DNA from: Trichopria drosophilae
Taxonomy: Eukaryota; Arthropoda; Insecta; Hymenoptera; Diapriidae
DNA: 64,000 nt
Assembly: GCA_030407085.1 (NCBI GenBank)
Contig: CM059582.1
Span: 16,969,501-17,033,500, forward strand
Direction: 5' to 3'
The notes beneath the pieces are model-generated. The model did no database searches and was not told the origin of the DNA. It saw only the letters and a list, made by a program, of their open reading frames with translations. This document shows, piece by piece, positions 48,251 to 59,725 of this stretch (positions within the stretch are counted from its first letter, which is position 1; every line of letters begins with the position of its first letter). The position numbers were made by a program, and so were the translations under genes.

Positions 48251-51200
48251 TTTATTTTATGGCATATGTTGACTGCTGTGTTATATAAATTCGTAACGTG
48301 CGAATGGCATATTTTGATGGTGATATGTATTTAATTCTGTGAATATTGTGTCGTTTAAAATAAAAATGATCTGTCTATATCTGCAATGAAAATAGCTGTT
48401 TAGTGTTTTATTATTCTTCTCCTGAAATGGAGTTTCTTTTAAAGTCTTTGACATAATAAACTTTAAAACATTGAACTAAACAGTTTTAAAAATGAATAAA
48501 AAACCCCCAACATTTTCTTCAATGTTTAAAACAAAGATTTAGGTTATTGTTTTATTTATGTTTTTAATTTAATTTTATTTTAATTATCTACATAAAATTA
48601 AAATAAACTTAAATAATTTAAAATAAGTATTCTGGAATGGAAGAGTCTCTTACTACCAGGATCACGTTGGGATTTCTACCTAACCTCATAAATAACGACT
48701 TTTATGTATCCGTATTCCTATCATAAAATTTAATATTATGTACAAGGCAAATGTCTTTTAATATATAGGCATTTGACTAAAACGTTTAAATGTAGAGGCT
48801 CTTTGGATAGCTAAGTCAGAACCTGAACACAAAATTAGAAAATGGTACAAAATGGCGGACGAATATTTACAAGATCGTATGATTTTTATGAAACTTTTTG
48901 TGGGTTTTTATCTGGTTTGAAGGATAAAGAACGTACCTAAATTTAAAAAAATATATATCAACATTTTCTCTAAAAATCCCGTTTTCCTTAATCCGGTTTT
49001 ATTGGTAATATCGGGACGAATAAAAAATGAAATTGTCTAATTTTTTGCGGACTTTTAGATAAACTACTTGAAAAATCGACATTTCAAATTTTATGACACG
49101 TTTAATTTTCTTCACAAAATTAAATTTAATTTTTAACACCAAATCAACTTTTTAGAGACGTATCTCATACAGTTGGTAAATATCCAGACGCATTTTTTAT
49201 TTACATTAAAGACGATTCTTCTTTAATTTTTTGCAATAACTGATTGTAAACCACCGTTAAATATATTCGATTTGATTCAAAAAATGATTTTGATAGATTC
49301 TGACAGGTTATATTTTGTCCAATTTTAAAAAGCCTAATTTGACATATTTTCAGCCTTATATATGTTCAACCTTATTGGGAAAGTATGGTGACCGGGGTTA
49401 TTTAGTAATGCATTAAAAACTACTCATTTTCGTCGACAATATTATTTTGTATGTTAATTTTTTCTCATTTTCGGTTAATAAATCGAAGAACGGCTTTAGT
49501 CGATGATCATGCCTGGTGAGGGGTCCAAATTTTTCATAGCGCCGTCCGATTTAAGGAGGGACCAAAAAATAGACTTATTGACACTCGTTCTTTTGAGATA
49601 TTTGGCTTCGAGAACAGATATATAGAATAGTTTATTCTAAGACTACATTTCTGAAGTTTCCAATGTCTTAAACTAAGACAGAAAACACTAATTTTGCAGG
49701 GAATTCCTTAAACGTCACCAGCAAATCATCCTGAATGAAAATACAAACTTTCCCTATATTGGAAATATTCACAGTAATATTCGTTGTTAAGATGTAGTTT
49801 AGTCTTATTATTTCAGTCATTACCTAGCCTAGAATCTACGTAGTTAGTACGTCCCACTTACGATCGACAATAAAAAATCCACTGGACATCTTGAAACATC
49901 CTAAATGCCAAAATGTCTTAATTTCCCTTATGAATTCAATATATGACATAAGTCTTTGATGTGCAGTGAAGATCTAACCTACGTTCACATACAAACATCA
50001 CCGCAACTTATAATGCAGTGTATGCAAATAAAAGGAACGTACAACTCATTTCAAATTTAACTCAATTTCTGTCTATTGTTCGAACTCAGGTCCAATATCT
50101 TTCGTTACGAGAATTTCCTTTAGTTCATCCGACTTTGCTTGGATCTGAAAGATACTTATAATGGTCATCGAAACCTGACTAATAAAATGGTAACAGATGG
50201 GCGTGTGAACAACGTACGTAACTTAGCTTCGTTTATTGTCTATCTCTTTCTTCCTTATTTTGTTAATTTTAAATCCATAATTTTTCCTGCGCACAAGAAA
50301 GTTTGATTCATTAACTTTTTGGTGTCTTATTCGTGCATCCACTTTTAATGTCTCTAGATGCCTAGCGTTGCCTCAATTTGGTTCTTCGACAGTATATTTG
50401 AACTCTATATTTCTTTTAACATTTTTTTGAAGGACAAAGTTTCTGTAAGACAAGATATGGGCATTATTCTAGAACTTTTAAACTTTGAGGTTGAAGAAAA
50501 TTGCATTTTTTTTTAGGTACATTCATGAAATTAATTTTATTGGCTTTAAAATTGATTAAATGACAGGAAAAACCTTGCGTGACTCATGTATACACAATGT
50601 ATTTTTTTTTTTTAATGTAACATGTTACGTTACTCGTAAAATTAGTTTTTAGTTTTGTAACGTTTAATATAAATAAAAAATTCAGTTCTTTTGCTTATGG
50701 CCTAATTTTTAGAAGCTAGTATATAAAATTAAACGTCTAGTTAATAGTTCAAATTTAAAATAATGGATTAAATATGGCGGACTATTTTTACAAAATTTCT
50801 CTGATTTTTATGAAATTTAATATGTTAGGGGTTTTGAGGCCACTGATTACAAATCCAAAGTCAGTTTTCATTAAAATTTGAAATCCAAATACATGATTTA
50901 ACATTAAGGATACCAAAAAATTAAAACGATTTGTAAAGAATAATCATTTTATTATTGTCAAAAAGTGTGTTTTTTGTTGTATTAATAAAACACAAAAGTT
51001 ATAAATACTTTAACAACATAGGAGAAAGGATCACAATGATTCCAAAGTACTTAGAAACTAAATTGTAGATGTGCCATTAAATAATTTGATTTTTCAAAGT
51101 GAGTTTCGCTTGGAAATTTAAAGTTTGATGTGGTCGTATTTTTTATGTATAGATGGCACACATTCGGGCAAAGGCTCAAATTACTTCTTATCATATAGGT

Positions 51201-51999
51201 AATGTACCCCTGTTGTGTGGTTTCTTAAAAACCAATGTGAAAAAAAATGATCTAAGGTTGATTGCTAAATTGTCAACTATAAAAAAAAGTTATCTCGCAA
51301 GTTTGAAGGTATATAATTTTATTCGAAACACTTCCACAAAAAACCACAGACCATAAAAAAAAGGTTCAAAAAGTTTCAGTGTTAAAACTGAAAAAATGTA
51401 GTGAGTGTCGCGCACCAAAAACAGGCAAATTCACTACTTTTATTTACTCTCATTGTTTTCTACATATCTGTAATTAGTAATAAACACTTATTACATGTGA
51501 AACGAACAAAAATTTGTTGATCTGTAGTGTTGCAAAGTTATATTTAAAATTTTTAAGGTATCATAATGAGCGACAACATAAAGTTTAAAAATTCTAGAAC
51601 AATGCCCGTATACATAATAATCTCAAGTAAATAGTACCAAACTTTTTAAGAATGTTTGAATGAGGGAAAATAGATTGACATCATGAAATTTTCTAAATAA
51701 ATTCCACGTACTAATTTTGTATTTATTTACAAACATCAATACACATCTTATCTCCTTGAAATACTGAACTTAATGCAGTAGTTATTAATTAATTTATAAA
51801 CTCAGACTATAAAAGCCCATAAAGATCAGATTGTTCATTAATTAAGCAATTCTCACACATCATCCAATCGAACCGCGAGATTAGCGATTGTCCCTGCACA
51901 CATCTACAAAATTCCACATCCGTGTATTGGCGACATACAACGTAAACGTCGTAATGGTATATAGACACCAGGAAGAGCTCGGCCTTATCGGCCGCTCGT
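48251..51999. other. AT-rich intergenic with ATGGCGGAC repeat relics
   Basis: Relics of the ATGGCGGAC family occur at 48845-48960 and 50761-50880. A 67-codon ATG frame at 51153-51356 starts just after a TTTTTTATGTATAG acceptor-like string and passes a TATAG/GTAATG donor-like site, but it has no recognisable family and may be chance. Confidence 0.5.
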
Positions 52000-52520
52000 G
52001 TAATTCAATTATAAAAGTGCCAGGATAAGTTAATGACTTGTATCCAAGTACGTATCCAAGTTTTTCGAGCGTTTCGCCTAGTGCAAAGAATCGAGGGGCC
52101 TTCTCACAGAAGCGTCAGACTTTCTCTACATACATCCCGCATTTTTCCCGCATGTCATGCATATACACGTATATGTACTATGAGCGGGTCGCGGCACGAG
52201 GTCAGGAATGCCCTTAATAAAGTAACCACGCCATAAGGAATCCAGAGTGTTTTTTTTATTCCCCATTTCAACGAGTTTCCATTCTTCTGGAAATGTCCAA
52301 AAGCTGGGTAAAAGTATCTCCATACTCCAGAAATTCACCATTAGAAACGTGCCGATACAGGCATGCTTTAATGAGCTGTTTAAAGGGGTCGCGGATGAAA
52401 ATTAGCGGCGGAAACGAGACGGTCATGTCGGACGTGCACGTCCGCCTATTCAATTATACCAGCACTGATGAAGAATACCGCAAAAAAAATACTTCGAAAT
52501 TGCACACTAGATCCAATTAG
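52000..52520. other. GC-elevated block upstream of a candidate exon chain
   Basis: Two ATG plus-strand frames (52033-52236 and 52293-52520) and minus-strand shadows lie here. A third plus frame, open from about 52396, reaches ATTA/GTGTAAGG near 52519; it would join in frame (phase 1) to the exon at 52819, but that donor is poor (A at +5). The block may hold the upstream part of the 52819-53252 gene or its promoter. Confidence 0.3.
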
Positions 52521-52818
52521 TGTAAGGAGTTTAACAGAGATTTGCAATTGGAATTTCTCCAAATGAAAATATTTATGGAGTGAACTTCTGGTAGAGAGTG
52601 AATCTTAGAGTCACCAGAAGATATCGTGTAGGATAAGTTTTTATCTTAGAAAATAATTAAACTATACTGCATTATTTTATCCTTAGTATTACTATGGACA
52701 ATGAAATAATTTTCATATAAAATGAAATAGTAAGCAGTAAGCGATACCTGAATGAATTTTTATTCTAAAATCGTGAATTTCTTTTTTGTTTCATGTGTTA
52801 TTTTCTCGCTTGTTTCAG

Positions 52819-53252
52819 GCAAGAATTCAGCCTCCATTGAAGAGGTTGAATGGTTAATTATCAAACGGTAAGTCACTTTGTGCCATAAAAGGAGTGAAGT
52901 ATCAGTCAAAAATGAGTATGATTAAGATGATCTTATTAAAGAGATAGTAATTACATAGTAGTAGTAGTAGTGAACATTAAGCACATTGCCGATTGATATG
53001 TTGAACTTAATGATGTCGAATGTTTTGGAATGAAAATCCACTCACAAATATAAAATGAATCACAAGTTACTCTTCTGAATAATTAAATGTTCATCAGTGG
53101 AGAAGTAAAAAGGCCGATATTTTATTTTTCCTATTTAAATCAGCGATACGAGAGACAAGGGAGGTGTTTCGTTGTTACCAGTTGTCAGCATTAAAATTCT
53201 CCTAGATTCCAAATATCCCCAAGTTGTAATATATCGTGACATACCCACTTGA
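52819..53252 (+). CDS. Candidate two-exon gene end, product unrecognised
   Basis: A 49-nt exon (52819-52867) has a strong acceptor (TTTTCTCGCTTGTTTCAG) and a consensus donor (ACG/GTAAGTCA). Only one frame is open; it gives KNSASIEEVEWLIIK and leaves two bases of a codon. The next strong acceptor, TATTTTTCCTATTTAAATCAG, ends at 53143; the exon after it completes that codon (Arg) and stays open for 35 further codons (DTRDKGGVSLL... to YRDIPT) to a TGA at 53250-53252. The intron is 276 nt, a normal insect size. AATAAA lies at 53413-53418. Frame agreement between two independently good splice sites is the main support. The upstream exon was not found with confidence, so the start is unknown. No family is recognised; a non-coding transcript with the same exons is the main alternative. 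Confidence 0.45.
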
Positions 53253-53817
53253 GAATCCCACAAGAAAATTAAGGCGGTTCTAAAGTGCTCCGTTGATAGG
53301 GTAGGAACATATGCTGAAAATTGAAATTCAAAAAAGTCCCAATCAATTTGCTAAAATTCGAGTTCTGTGAGCGTACATCTAATTAATATATAATGCCGAT
53401 TAATGAATGCGAAATAAATTAATTAGGAAGTGAACGAGAACTATTGGAAATAGGTAATTTTTATTTAATTCCAATAACTCTAGGTTAACTCCTAATTAAC
53501 TTCTTTGGGGTTTGTAAGAGTCCCTATGTAGAATTGCCCTTACAGAGCCCGAATTGTGAAAAATTGATTCAGACATTTTTTGACCGTTAATTCTTACGTA
53601 ATCGGTAGACTACTTGAGAGCCCTCTAAAGAGCGAAAAAGTTTGAGATGATTCCAAACAGCTGAGTTGGGAAATACAATTACACATCTGATGTGAAGAAC
53701 GTAAACAATTCACTCCATGTGATAACACCGTAAATATACACATCACAACACTCGTATTTTATATTTTACCATATTCGGTATTTCCCGTATTATGGTACAT
53801 TTTGCAATCTGACAATT
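53253..53817. other. Possible 3' untranslated region and AT-rich intergenic
   Basis: The first 160 bases may be 3' UTR of the candidate gene, ending near AATAAA at 53413. The dispersed repeat at 53529-53635 pairs with 45551-45695. Confidence 0.35.
53529..53635 (+). repeat. Dispersed repeat shared with 45551-45695
   Basis: Carries the shorter copy of the ATTGCCCTTACA...GAATT(G)TGAAAAA...ATCGGTAGA...CCCTCT series described at 45551. It lacks the hairpin insert of that copy. Confidence 0.6.
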
Positions 53818-54018
53818 ATATTCAGTCGCGTTATAATTGCCTGTCGGCGCTCTGTTTTTCCCCCACCTTGGGTCCTCAGGAAGGGCCTGCTGTGACGTCA
53901 CAAACATCATAACGTGACTGAGGGGAGTGGGAGAAGCTGCGCTCCCCTGCTTTTGTAAATATAACGACGGGAGAGGAGGGCGAAGAACCGAGTGGGTAAA
54001 TATTCCGGGACTCTACTG
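53818..54018 (+). mobile_element. pogo-like MITE with TGACGTCA core, copy B (left end lost)
   Basis: The right end CCGGGACTCTACTG followed by TA is intact (to 54018, TA 54019-54020). The interior matches copies A and C: TTTTTCCCCCACCTT, CTCAGGAAGGGC, TGTGACGTCACAAACATCA (TGACGTCA at 53893-53900), GGGAGTGGGAGAAGC, GGTAAATAT. The left terminal repeat is missing; homology starts near CAGTCGCGTTATA. Non-coding. Confidence 0.8.
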
Positions 54019-55121
54019 TATTTAATACATCACAGATTTTGAGGCAGACGTAGGACATCACAATGGGTCTTTGGTATATATAATACGGATTAAACTAGGT
54101 AAAATGGCGTTCATATGCACATGCTGATTCAAAACAGCTTTAAATTTGATCAAAATATTTATCGATGTGACACATTGAAGAATACCCAACAAAAAATTCA
54201 TCATCCATTAACACATCTACAAAGCGCAATAGATTAAACCAGAGGACAAGGATCATTACAGGGCAGCAAAAATGGGTAATCCAACATCAACCGGGAACCG
54301 CAAGCATCATCATCTGAAGGTCATAAGGTTTCACCTCTATGACATTTTCGTAGCACAGATCAGCTCACCATGGGGAACGTCAGATTTGATATTCGCGCAA
54401 TGGCGATTGTCGGATGTAACAATTAAGCCGGCAGAGTCCTGTAAAGTGAACTTAGCGAGACGACCTTGCCCGTCGAGCAATTATCATTAATAAAATGTGA
54501 AACGGAGTGGGCCCCATCGGTGGTCTCAGCACTCGAGGCGAAGGAAGGCGGCGATGATCGCTTAGATAACAGGACGCTTAAACCCAAGTAAGTGACGACC
54601 GGTGCGATACTTAAAGATATATATGTGCAGGTTTATAACAACCTATGAACGGGGCGAGAATCATGTTCCGGTCACTCAGTCTCCTTTCGAATGCTTATAC
54701 TTTCCCAGGAATGTCTCGCCTCCTTCATCGGAAGGTGCGCACAGACCCGCGTTATTCTCACCATTACAGTCGCGTGCACCTCTGAGAAAAAAGTACAGTA
54801 AACATTATTATACTTGATATTACGGGCATCCTCTGCTTTTACGTCGAACTTCTGAACGTTCGTTACCCGTCTTGGACTAAGCTCGTTATGGACGCCCATT
54901 GTGAGATAGAAACGTATTTGCGGTAATTGCATTATTTTAGGGATACGTTTTCATTGGTGACATTTTCATTGTTATGAGATACTAGGTGTCCTGCAATATT
55001 TTTGTGACATCAATGGAACATCGAGCTAATGGATACCTCATTCAAGATGTTTTTACCTCATTCATGGTTTGATGCACGAGATATTTTAGGCATTTCCAGA
55101 AAAAATTGTGATCTTCTTGTA
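54019..55121. other. Intergenic with GC-elevated block at 54270-54820
   Basis: Plus-strand frames at 54272-54490 and 54602-54817 are open, and a frame just upstream (about 54449-54590) ends at a donor-like CCCAA/GTAAGTGAC with a GTGCAG acceptor 43 nt later that would join in frame. The 43-nt gap is too short for a typical intron, so no gene is called. GCGTTATTCTCACCATTAC near 54750 is echoed at 57698 (GCGTTATTCTCAGCATTAC). Confidence 0.35.
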
Positions 55122-55383
55122 CTGGTGTCCCGATATAATTGCGTCTCCCTATATTTACGTCTCCGAAAATTTTCCAGATTCAGTCGCGTTATATTTACCT
55201 GTTGTCGCTCACTTTTTCACCCACCTAGCGCACTGGGGCCTCAGGAAAGGTTTGCCGTGACGTCACAAACATCACGGGACTGAGCGAAATGGGAGAAGCG
55301 GCGCTCGCCTTTTTTTGGAAAATAAAACGAGACGGGAGGCAATGACGAGGAAGCGAGTGGGTAAATATACCCAGACTATACTG
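55122..55383 (+). mobile_element. pogo-like MITE with TGACGTCA core, copy C
   Basis: The left end CTGGTGTCCCGATATAATT and right end ATACCCAGACTATACTG are mutated versions of the CAGTAGAGTCCCGGTATATTT terminus, each next to TA or a TA-derived CA. The interior parallels copy B, including CAGTCGCGTTATATTTACCTG, TTTTTCACCCACC, CTCAGGAAAGG and CGTGACGTCACAAACATCA (TGACGTCA at 55258-55265). About 35 bases are present here that copy B lacks at its left side. The 84-codon frame at 55029-55283 is repeat-derived. Confidence 0.8.
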
Positions 55384-55552
55384 CATTGAGTTTATGATTA
55401 GATAGATGGATATAGGGTAATCGTATTAAAAAAATATTCTACGCACCACGTACGACATTTCAATTTTCAACAAGAGTAATTGTGACATTAGTTGAGTATC
55501 CACTGTACTTATATTTTATCATACAAAAGAAACAGCACTAAAAAGAATAATA

Positions 55553-56237
55553 GCCCAACAAAATTTTGTTGCCCTAAAAGTTACAGTCGAATCTGAAAGA
55601 ATTTTTGGCCCAGAATTCACATAGGACCACCAAAGTAGCCACTTGACTCTAGTTTTTGACATATTCAAGGTCAAAGAGGGGAAACATTCTATTCTATGCA
55701 TTTTTAAGCACCTATTCTAGCCCAAAAACAATTTTGATGTCTCACCAGTCAGTTCCGATTCAGTCGGGATGTTTTACGTGGAATCCAAAATGTGCCAAAA
55801 TATTGAATTGGACTTTTTTTCCAAATTGAAGAACAAGGGGTAATCGTGGTTTAGGGCATTTTTTCTGTTTCTATCTAAAAGTAGCCAAACCGATAACCAG
55901 TTTGAAGTGACTGGGATTTCAAAAAGTTCTTTAGACGTATTAGATCAGCCGTTTCTCATTTCTTTTTGTTTGTGCATCGCATGGTATACTATAGATGGGA
56001 AAAGTGTTCAAAAACACGATTTTTAACCCCTCTTACCTTCAATTTGGTTAAAAACTAGGTCCACATGAATATTTTGGCGAACATATTTAGAATCTACGGA
56101 TTGTGAATTGATGCTGAAATGCCTGATAGCGGATTTGTTACCCATTTGACCTTCAATATTTGGATTCTGGAAGAAAATACTATCAGAATCGACTCTTACT
56201 TATAGGGCAACATGATATTCTTCAATTTTTGTTGGGT
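55553..56237. mobile_element. 685-bp TA-flanked TIR element, GCCCAACAAAA ends
   Basis: Left end GCCCAACAAAATTTTGTTGC, inverted right end ACCCAACAAAAATTGAAGAA; further inward both arms share GTTGCCCTA(A/T)AAGT and AGTCGA(A/T)TCTGA. TA lies outside both ends (55551-55552, 56238-56239). No transposase frame is present; the interior is AT-rich with loosely repeated phrases. Superfamily beyond a TA target site is not resolved. Confidence 0.75.
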
Positions 56238-56254
56238 TATGTAATTAATTTGAA

Positions 56255-56399
56255 ACTATCATAAAATATCATAAAACACCAGTTGGTCAGTCTGAAAAAC
56301 AGCATTGCCGCTGTGGCTCGCCATTTGTACTAAAGGGAATGTATTGTACCTCTTTCTGATGTCAATAAAGTCGAAATAATAATAATAATAATAATAATA
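56255..56399 (+). mobile_element. 3' end of a non-LTR retrotransposon
   Basis: A short segment ending TGTCAATAAAGTCGAA followed by an (AAT)n tract (56375-56399) has the form of a 5'-truncated non-LTR element: unique 3' untranslated sequence, an AATAAA-like signal and a simple repeat tail. The upstream GCATTGCCGCTGTGGCTCGCC is GC-richer than the surroundings. No reverse transcriptase sequence is present and the clade cannot be named. Confidence 0.6.
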
Positions 56400-58393
56400 T
56401 CCCCATTATTATTGCATCGAAGCAAATCATAGATAATTTAAAATGTGTGCTAGATTTTACTTATCCAATAATTCATGTCTCCTGAACATCTCATTTTGCA
56501 TCACTCATAAATAAGACTTTTTTGTCCTACAACCGGAAATGGTGAAGGCGTCAAAATAAATATGACCTGTCCGTAGGTTAAGACACTTGGAATTTTATTT
56601 ACATATAACAAAAACACTACCTAACTCTGGGTCCGAGAAGAAGATATACATCGTTCTCCAGCTAATTAAGGAAATAAAAATACATATTTGATGATTACTA
56701 GTTGATATCTCATATTTTTAGAAATTGATGACACCTGTTTTTCTGACAAGTAAGTTTTGTCAATTCAATCTGGACACATTACATTCAATTCCGAAAAACA
56801 GTGCAGACTCACAATCGCTCACTACGACCACTCGTATGTGCCATATTTCAACTGCGCAATTCAATCTGCCAAAAAAATTGTGATGGAAAACATTTTTGGA
56901 TCATTTTTTCGGATCATAATTTGCAGTATCTATATTCAGTATTTTTGTTAAGAGACGTCCAAATACTATATTTCATGAAAAACCAAAAACTTTTATAGAT
57001 CCGTCATCATGGATCCTTCATCTTAAATTTTGCAAATTTTTCCTCAGATTTGACATCAGCGACCCAAAAAGTCTCTACTAGGAAGTTTTATGAAAAAACC
57101 GTTATTTTGGATCCGCCAATTTGAATTTTGTAAATAAGACCTCAATTTCGAAATCAGCAACCCAAAAAAAGCCCAGATATCAAGTTTTTCGGAAATTAGT
57201 TTTGCTTCATATGTACCTGCATATTATTTAGAATTTTAGGGGTTTTTGAGTAATAACAATGAACCTTCCTTCTCGTCGATAAAAAAATACGTATCGATTA
57301 TTTTTCGGAGTTCTAAAATTGTTCTAAGTTTCCCCTAAATTGGCTTGTCACAGTTGAGTAGTGTTACTTGTGAGAGGCTTTTATTTGAAAACATTGCAAA
57401 AATGTTTTATCGTCTGGCTTTTGTAATTTTGCTATTGTTAAAAATTTACTATATTTGTTTGAAAATTTTATAAACCTCCATAGCAAAGAGTTCAAAAGCC
57501 GCAGAATAAAACACCAGTATTGAAAAAGTAGCACTAGCCTGGAATTCGATTCATCCCATGACTTCTGCATAAATAGCATCAGACAATTAAATAAAAAATT
57601 ATAAATTCTAAATACTCGCCACCTACAATTAATTGCATTTGAAACATACGTTCACTTGAAAATCTTGCCTTGTTTATCAAAAGGTACGCATAATCACGCG
57701 TTATTCTCAGCATTACGAGGCAGTTACTTCCTTCGCTCGCACAACATAGTAACTAGATTTAACGAGTAACAATCCACCATGTAGTCAGCATTAAATCACC
57801 ATCACGGACTTTGACAGTTTCTCGAAAGAAATAATTTTCACTAATTACAGAAAACTGCTTATTTTGTTATCTATTTTCCTGCCAATATAATAAGAAATAA
57901 GTGCTATCTGGTTAAAATAACTGAATTAGTTAATATGACATTAATTTATCGGCGGCCTCTTGGCTCATAATGCCAATAAAGTTGGATTCAAAGAGAAAGT
58001 GTGAAATTACTCCGTCATATTCCATTTTCACAAAATTTTGTGGTCTATGACCGCTTAAATTAAACACGAGGGTGCAATTTTTAAGACAGGCTAAGTTAAT
58101 ATGTCTATAGCACCTTACCCGTATTAATTTTTTATTACTATCTTCCGAACAGAAATGGACGTGGAGAAGTTCTTAAAAATTTCTTGACATTCACTAGAAA
58201 CTACTTACTTACGAATGTTGAGAATCGCTGTTTACAAATACTACGTCAGTTTTTCAGAATTAAAAATGGCCGATCCAATATGTTACACGAATTTTTAAGT
58301 AATTTATTAGATATGATCGATGATCATACATCGGATGTAAATTTGTCAAAAATCCAAATGGCGAATCCAATTTAGTGGAACAATTTATAAAAA
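56400..58393. other. AT-rich intergenic with ATGGCGGAC-type relics
   Basis: The segments 57000-57200 and 58261-58375 contain decayed phrases of the dispersed repeat (TCAGCGACCCAAAAA, GGATCCGCCAATTTG, AAAATGGCCGATCCAATATG). No gene seen. Confidence 0.55.
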
Positions 58394-59725
58394 TCATCTA
58401 AAATGTCTGAAATTTGAATCATTGTCCGAATACATATAAGACGGCTTACCTCGTCCTGAGACGAATCTTCGTGAAGCCGCTATAAAATTTTCGGTTGTAA
58501 GGTCTGTGACCAATTCAAGATGAATAGCCTTACTTGAAAAACATATGAAACGGCATAGAATACCCTTGATAGTTTTGCATCCGCGTCTTTTTCGGTCTCT
58601 CAACATAAATGGTCCTGCGTAATCACCACCGGAAACGCTGAAAGAGTTTAGTACCGTTACCCTTTCTCGAGGGAGATTCACCATTACAGTATTGATAGTT
58701 CTTGGGTTAAATTTATATTTTATACATTATCCAACAGTCTGCTTGGCAGCACTCGTACTTGACGTTGGTCACATTTTTTGACGCACGAAGAAAAGTAACA
58801 ATTGTGGACCACAATGCATCAATTGTTCATGTTTATGACGAAAAATAAGCCTGCTTAGAACATGTTTCCCATCAAGGAGAAATGGATGTTTTGCATCATA
58901 GGGTAAACCAGCATATCTCAATCACCCACCCAATCTCAAGAGCCCTTCTGAATCAAAGAATGCGGCTAATTTTAATAATTGATGTTTAGGTTTAAGACCT
59001 TTATTTGCTTGAAGCAGACGAATTTCTTCCTCATAGGAACTCCGTTGTACCATTTTATTTAATCGCCGCAAACTATTTTCTAATTCAATTTCGGTTAGTG
59101 GACCTAATTCCCTACCTGGCTCATTGAGCCTCGCATTGTATGAAAAGCGTAAATAATATGCAGTCACTCTTTTTAGTTTAGATACATCTGAATAGCTATC
59201 AAGTAAATTAAATTCGTTAGATGACACTGCAATTAGTGCATATTTTACTAATTTCATCTCGGGAATTTGCTGAGCTAGAATTGTCAAAGGTTCTTGACAC
59301 CATTCAAATTTGGATTCTTTTAACCACGATGGGCCTTTTCGTCACAGCGTCGACTCTAGAAGCTTTTTTTTGCAACAGGCCCCTTGTTAAAAAATCAGCT
59401 GGGATTTCTTTGGTATTAATATAATTCCACTTACAATCATTTGTGAGATCTTGAATTTCTTTAACACGATTTCCGACAAAGGTTTGTAATTTTTGTGGCT
59501 GCGTTTTTAGTGAAGTACAAACTGAGAGTCACTCCATAAAAAGCAATTCATTGGTATGATGAGAGACTCTGTTATTGTTTTAACTAACCTTGCTAATATG
59601 AGCGCGTATTATAATCTAGGGATAGTTGAACGTTTTATGGGCGCAACCTTTGTCGTGGAAGATAACAAATTTACTTGAATGTCTCCCTTAATATTACCAG
59701 TGAAATAATCAGTATTTTTTGCAAC
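58394..59725 (-). pseudogene. BEL/Pao retrotransposon polyprotein relic (RNase H to integrase)
   Basis: Read on the minus strand from about 59725 downward, the BEL/Pao order appears in pieces: TKVAPIKRSTIPRL and ILARL (RNase H entry), WSDSQFV (RNase H), NRVKEIQDLT and KEIPADFLTRG (equivalent of the NPADxxSRG motif), GPSWLKES, then an open 122-codon block (58922-59287) with LKRVTAYYLRF, EEEIRLLQ and ending LLRLGG. After a frame-broken zinc-binding region, 58394-58684 is open again with the integrase core: GGDYAGPF (first Asp) and YSDNDSNF (second Asp; NG replaced by ND). Several stops and frameshifts separate the blocks, and the integrase is cut off at 58394. Reverse transcriptase, gag and LTRs are absent, so the copy is dead. 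Confidence 0.9.

Noticed and set aside
54449..54817. Two open blocks with CCCAA/GTAAGT donor and GTGCAG acceptor that join in frame
   Set aside because: The intervening gap is only 43 nt, below the usual insect intron size, and the second block is open through the gap as well.
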